Shown in pieces: positions 60,495 to 64,000 of a stretch of 64,000 bases of DNA (position 1 is its first letter; every line of letters begins with the position of its first letter). The translations under genes were made by a program, and so were the position numbers. Source of the stretch: Pseudomonas reidholzensis (GTDB lineage Bacteria > Pseudomonadota > Gammaproteobacteria > Pseudomonadales > Pseudomonadaceae); NCBI RefSeq assembly GCF_900536025.1, contig NZ_UNOZ01000030.1, forward strand, positions 186,001 through 250,000, read 5' to 3'. The notes below the pieces were generated by a model. It ran no database searches. It was not told the origin of the DNA and saw only the letters and a program-made list of their open reading frames with translations.

Positions 60495-62918
60495 ATGAAT
60501 TGCGCCAGTCATCCCGCGCCTGCCGGCCCGCAAGCCTTTGATCCCCGCTCGGGCTCACTGATCGAAAGGGCCCTGTTCAACCATCGGCATTGGGTCTTGC
60601 TGCTGTGCCTGCTGACCACTGCATTACTCGGCTGGCAGTCGGCCCGGCTTGAGCTCAATGCCAGTTTCGAGAAGATGATCCCTACCGGGCATCCGTACAT
60701 TGCCAACTACCTGGACAACCAGAAAGAGCTGTCAGGCCTGGGCAACGCGTTGCGGGTCGCCGTCGCCAACCGCAAGGGTGACATTTACGACGCCGACTAC
60801 CTGCGTAGTTTGCAGGCCTTGAGCGACAGGATCTACCTGCTGCCAGGGGTTGACCGCGCGTACATGAAGTCGCTATGGACGCCGGCCACGCGCTGGGTTT
60901 CGGTGACCGAAGACGGCCTGGACGGCGGCCCGGTGATCCCCGACGACTACGAGGGCAGTGCCGCATCGCTGGCAGACCTGCGGCGCAATGTGCAGTTGTC
61001 CAACGAGATTGGCCAACTGGTGGCCTTCGACCAGCGCTCAAGCATCATCCAGGTGCCGCTCCTGACCCACACGCCGGACGGCCAGCCGCTGGATTATGCG
61101 GTGCTGTCCAAGCAGCTGGAGGCGCTGCGGGACGAGTACCAGAGCGACAGCGTCGACATCCACATCACCGGTTTCGCAAAAAAAGTCGGTGACCTGATCG
61201 AGGGCCTGGAGCAGATCCTGCTGTTCTTTGCGGTGGCGATCCTGATCACCACCGTGGTGCTCTACGCCTACACCCGCTGCGTGCGCAGCACCCTGCTGGT
61301 GGTGGTGTGCTCGCTGGTGGCGGTGGTCTGGCAACTCGGCCTGCTGCCATTGCTGGGGTTTGAGCTTGATCCGTACTCAGTGCTGGTACCGTTTCTGGTG
61401 TTCGCCATCGGCATGAGCCATGGCGCGCAGAAGATGAACGGCATCATGCAGGACATCGGCCGCGGCATGCACCGCCTGGTCGCGGCGCGCTTCACCTTCC
61501 GCCGGCTGTTTCTCGCAGGTCTCACGGCCTTGCTCTGCGATGCGGTCGGTTTCGCGGTCCTGATGATCATCCAGATCCAGGTGATTCAGGACCTGGCGAT
61601 CATTGCCAGCATTGGCGTAGCGGTACTGATCTTCACCAACCTGATCCTGCTGCCGGTGCTCCTCTCGTATGTCGGCGTCAGCCCGCGGGCGGCGCAATTG
61701 AGCCTGCGCAGCGAGCGCGCCGAGCGCGATGGGCAGGCCCGTCATGGTTTCTGGCGCTTCCTCGACCTGTTCACCCGCAAGCCCTGGGCGGGCGTGTGTG
61801 TCGCGCTCAGCCTGGTGCTGGCGGGGCTGGGGTTCATGGTCAGCCTGCACCTGGCGATCGGCGACCTCGATGCCGGCGCGCCGGAGTTGCGCGCCGACTC
61901 ACGGTATAACCAGGACGACGCGTTCATGACCCGCAGCTACGGGGCCAGCAGCGACCTGTTCGCGGTCATGGTGCGCACCCCGGCCGGTGCCTGCTCACGC
62001 TATGACGTGCTGCGCAAGGTGGATGAGCTGGACTGGCAACTGCGCAGCCTGCCAGGCGTGGATTCGACCAATTCGCTGGCACTGCTCAACCGCCGAATGA
62101 TGGTCGGGCTCTCCGAGGGCAGCCCCAAGTGGTACGAGCTGCAGAACAACCAGGCGATGCTCAACATGATCACCGCCAGCGCGCCGCGCGGGCTCTATAA
62201 CGAGTCGTGCAGCCTGCTTACGCTGTATGTCTACCTGACCGATCACAAAGCCGAGACCTTGACCCGCCTGGTGGAGCATGTCGAGGCGTTCGCGGCTGCC
62301 AACGACACCGACCAAGTGCAGTTCTTGATGGCCGCCGGCAGTGCCGGGATCGAGGCGGCGACCAATATCGTGGTCAAGGACGCCAACCGCGAGATGCTGT
62401 TCTGGGTCTACGGTGCGGTGATCCTGTTGTGCCTGGTCACCTTCCGCTCCTGGCGCGCGACCCTGTGTGCGGTCATCCCGTTGATGCTCACCTCGATCCT
62501 CTGCGAGGCGTTGATGGTCGCCCTGGGTATCGGCGTCAAGGTCGCCACCTTGCCGGTGATCGCGCTTGGCGTGGGCATCGGTGTCGACTACGCGCTGTAT
62601 GTCATGAGCATCATGCTCGGTCACCTGCGTCAGGGTGCCAGCCTTTCAGATGCGTACTACCGGGCGCTGGTGTCCACCGGCAAGGTGGTGATGCTGACGG
62701 GTGTGACGCTGGCGATCGGGGTCGGCACCTGGATCTTCTCTCCCATCAAGTTCCAGGCCGACATGGGCGTGCTGCTGGCCTTCATGTTTGTCTGGAACAT
62801 GGTCGGCGCGTTGCTGCTGCTGCCGGCACTGGCGCACTTCCTGTTGCAGTCCGAGGGCCGCCGTGGAGCCGGGCAGACAGCGCCGCAAACCCCCTCCGGA
62901 GTAACTGCACATGCGTGA
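60495..62918 (+). CDS. MMPL/RND-family transporter
   Basis: An 807-residue inner-membrane protein with two six-helix blocks, each preceded by a large periplasmic loop, typical of RND permeases of the MMPL/HpnN-like branch that move lipids or other hydrophobic molecules. GMSHGAQKMNGIMQDIGRGMHR and GVGIGVDYALYVMSIM carry the conserved helix 4 residues of the two blocks. No membrane fusion protein is encoded nearby; the DUF1329 and YCF48-like proteins may replace it. Start at 60495, just 4 nt after the previous stop. Stop overlaps the next gene by 8 nt. Confidence 0.9.
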   Translation: MNCASHPAPAGPQAFDPRSGSLIERALFNHRHWVLLLCLLTTALLGWQSARLELNASFEKMIPTGHPYIANYLDNQKELSGLGNALRVAVANRKGDIYDADYLRSLQALSDRIYLLPGVDRAYMKSLWTPATRWVSVTEDGLDGGPVIPDDYEGSAASLADLRRNVQLSNEIGQLVAFDQRSSIIQVPLLTHTPDGQPLDYAVLSKQLEALRDEYQSDSVDIHITGFAKKVGDLIEGLEQILLFFAVAILITTVVLYAYTRCVRSTLLVVVCSLVAVVWQLGLLPLLGFELDPYSVLVPFLVFAIGMSHGAQKMNGIMQDIGRGMHRLVAARFTFRRLFLAGLTALLCDAVGFAVLMIIQIQVIQDLAIIASIGVAVLIFTNLILLPVLLSYVGVSPRAAQLSLRSERAERDGQARHGFWRFLDLFTRKPWAGVCVALSLVLAGLGFMVSLHLAIGDLDAGAPELRADSRYNQDDAFMTRSYGASSDLFAVMVRTPAGACSRYDVLRKVDELDWQLRSLPGVDSTNSLALLNRRMMVGLSEGSPKWYELQNNQAMLNMITASAPRGLYNESCSLLTLYVYLTDHKAETLTRLVEHVEAFAAANDTDQVQFLMAAGSAGIEAATNIVVKDANREMLFWVYGAVILLCLVTFRSWRATLCAVIPLMLTSILCEALMVALGIGVKVATLPVIALGVGIGVDYALYVMSIMLGHLRQGASLSDAYYRALVSTGKVVMLTGVTLAIGVGTWIFSPIKFQADMGVLLAFMFVWNMVGALLLLPALAHFLLQSEGRRGAGQTAPQTPSGVTAHA

Positions 62919-64000
62919 TGAACGTAAACCTGGATGGCCGCAATCGCTGCTCCTGCTGCTGGGCAGCTGCCTGCCGGTACTCGGCGCAGTGTTGCTGGCA
63001 CCGGTCCTGCCGCGGATGCAGGCGCATTTTGCCGACACGCCCGCTGCGCAATTGCTGGTGCCGATCAGCCTGACCATTCCCGCACTGATGATTGCGCTGT
63101 TGGCGCCCTTTGCCGGGGTGATTGCCGATCGGGTCGGGCGCAAGCCTTTATTGCTCGGCTCCATGCTGCTCTACAGCGTGTTCGGCCTGATGCCGCTGTG
63201 GCTCGAGTCGCTGCCGGCGATCGTGGCCAGCCGGGCCGGGCTTGGGCTGGCGGAGGCGGGGATCATGACCTGCTGCACCACGCTGATTGGCGACTATTAC
63301 CAGGGGGCGCGGCGTGAGCGACTGTTCGCCTTGCAGATGGTCTGCACTTCACTTTCGGCAGCGCTGTTCATCGCCGTCGGGGGCGCGTTGGGTCAGGACG
63401 ACTGGCGCACACCCTATGTGCTGTATGGCATCGGCCTGCTGTTGTTGCCACTGATGGCCGGTTTGCTTTGGGAACAGAAAGCCGTTGAAGCGGCGGCTGC
63501 CCCTGCGGTGCAGGGTGGTCTGCCCTGGCTGGCCCTGCTGCCGTTGTATGCGTTCAGCGCGTTGGCCGGGATCAGCCTGTTCATCGTGCCGGTGCAGGCA
63601 GGGTTTCTCCTCGGCCTGCTGCACGTCGACTCCCCTCAGCACGTTGGCATGGTCATGGGCGCCAATCAGCTTGGCGTGCTGATCGGCGCACTGAGTTTCC
63701 GCCTGCTGGGGCGCGTCGCCAAGCCGTACCTGCTGCTGCTCGCATTTGCCGTTGCCGGCAGTGGCGGGCTGTTGATGGCCGTGGCGGGCAACCCGTTGTG
63801 GTTGACCCTTGCGGTACTGATCAATGGCCTTGGCATCGGCCTCATGCTGCCCACGCTGATCACCTGGGTCATGGCCCAGGCCAGCTTCGCTCAACGCGGT
63901 CGCGCGACGGGCGGCTTTACCGCCGCGCTGTTCGCGGGCGAATTCATCAGCCCACTGGTGGTCCTCGGGCTCAGCCAGGGTGACCCCCTGCAACTCACCG
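62911..64000 (+). CDS. MFS transporter (runs off the window)
   Basis: At least 363 residues of a major facilitator protein with about ten helices seen. The loop GVIADRVGRKPLLLG between TM2 and TM3 is the MFS signature. The ATG at 62911 overlaps the RND gene by 8 nt, so it belongs to the same operon. The substrate is unknown, but the operon implies a hydrophobic or aromatic compound. Confidence 0.85.
   Translation, partial: MRDERKPGWPQSLLLLLGSCLPVLGAVLLAPVLPRMQAHFADTPAAQLLVPISLTIPALMIALLAPFAGVIADRVGRKPLLLGSMLLYSVFGLMPLWLESLPAIVASRAGLGLAEAGIMTCCTTLIGDYYQGARRERLFALQMVCTSLSAALFIAVGGALGQDDWRTPYVLYGIGLLLLPLMAGLLWEQKAVEAAAAPAVQGGLPWLALLPLYAFSALAGISLFIVPVQAGFLLGLLHVDSPQHVGMVMGANQLGVLIGALSFRLLGRVAKPYLLLLAFAVAGSGGLLMAVAGNPLWLTLAVLINGLGIGLMLPTLITWVMAQASFAQRGRATGGFTAALFAGEFISPLVVLGLSQGDPLQLT

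Overview
The window looks like the chromosome of a Pseudomonas, probably from the P. putida/fluorescens side of the genus. The evidence is GC-rich coding sequence with long antisense open frames, an OprD porin, DUF6124 and DUF3077 small proteins, REP-type palindromes with the GCGGGCTTGCCCGC core, and DUF1302/DUF1329/RND gene sets. I saw no rRNA, tRNA, CRISPR array, transposase or prophage gene. The species is an inference.

Layout. 1-1.9 kb: end of a LysR regulator gene and an MFS exporter. 1.9-11.8 kb: a complete type II secretion operon on the minus strand (gspE-F-G-H-I-J-K-L-M-C-D) whose secretin carries a lipobox, as in Hxc-type systems. It is divergent from a small secreted protein and a secreted GH3 glycosidase with a PA14 domain (12.3-15.2 kb), a natural candidate substrate. 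15.3-17.3 kb: a TetR regulator and a MATE exporter. 17.6-29.2 kb: a histidine kinase and a sigma-54 response regulator, then a textbook -24/-12 promoter preceded by two palindromic activator sites, then an operon of two periplasmic binding proteins, a branched-chain-type ABC transporter and two iron-dependent alcohol dehydrogenases. 29.3-40.8 kb: a cluster, apparently lower in GC, with a TauD-like dioxygenase, an IclR regulator, a four-domain rhodanese, a dipeptide-type ABC transporter, an LLM flavin monooxygenase and an FAD oxidoreductase. It looks like an organosulfur or xenobiotic scavenging island. 40.9-43.4 kb: a zinc alcohol dehydrogenase with its TetR regulator and a histidine phosphatase.

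43.4-47.1 kb is the most unusual part. Two copies of a structured leader RNA precede DUF6124 genes. In each copy a hairpin loop is complementary to that copy's own Shine-Dalgarno region. The paired sequences differ between copies yet stay complementary, which is covariation. The second copy heads a decayed module whose 3' part is a perfect 181-bp duplicate of the first, and a VapBC toxin-antitoxin pair sits between them. A second covarying hairpin with a conserved loop recurs three times here.

47.1-50.1 kb: a thymidylate-kinase-like protein, hemerythrin, SDR and DJ-1/PfpI stress-type genes. 50.3-56.0 kb: an aromatic-compound cluster with OprD porin, aromatic-acid MFS, a VanA-like Rieske oxygenase and VanB-like reductase, divergent from a MarR regulator with a clear operator. 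56.3-64 kb: a DUF1302-DUF1329-YCF48-like-MMPL/RND-MFS operon running off the right end.
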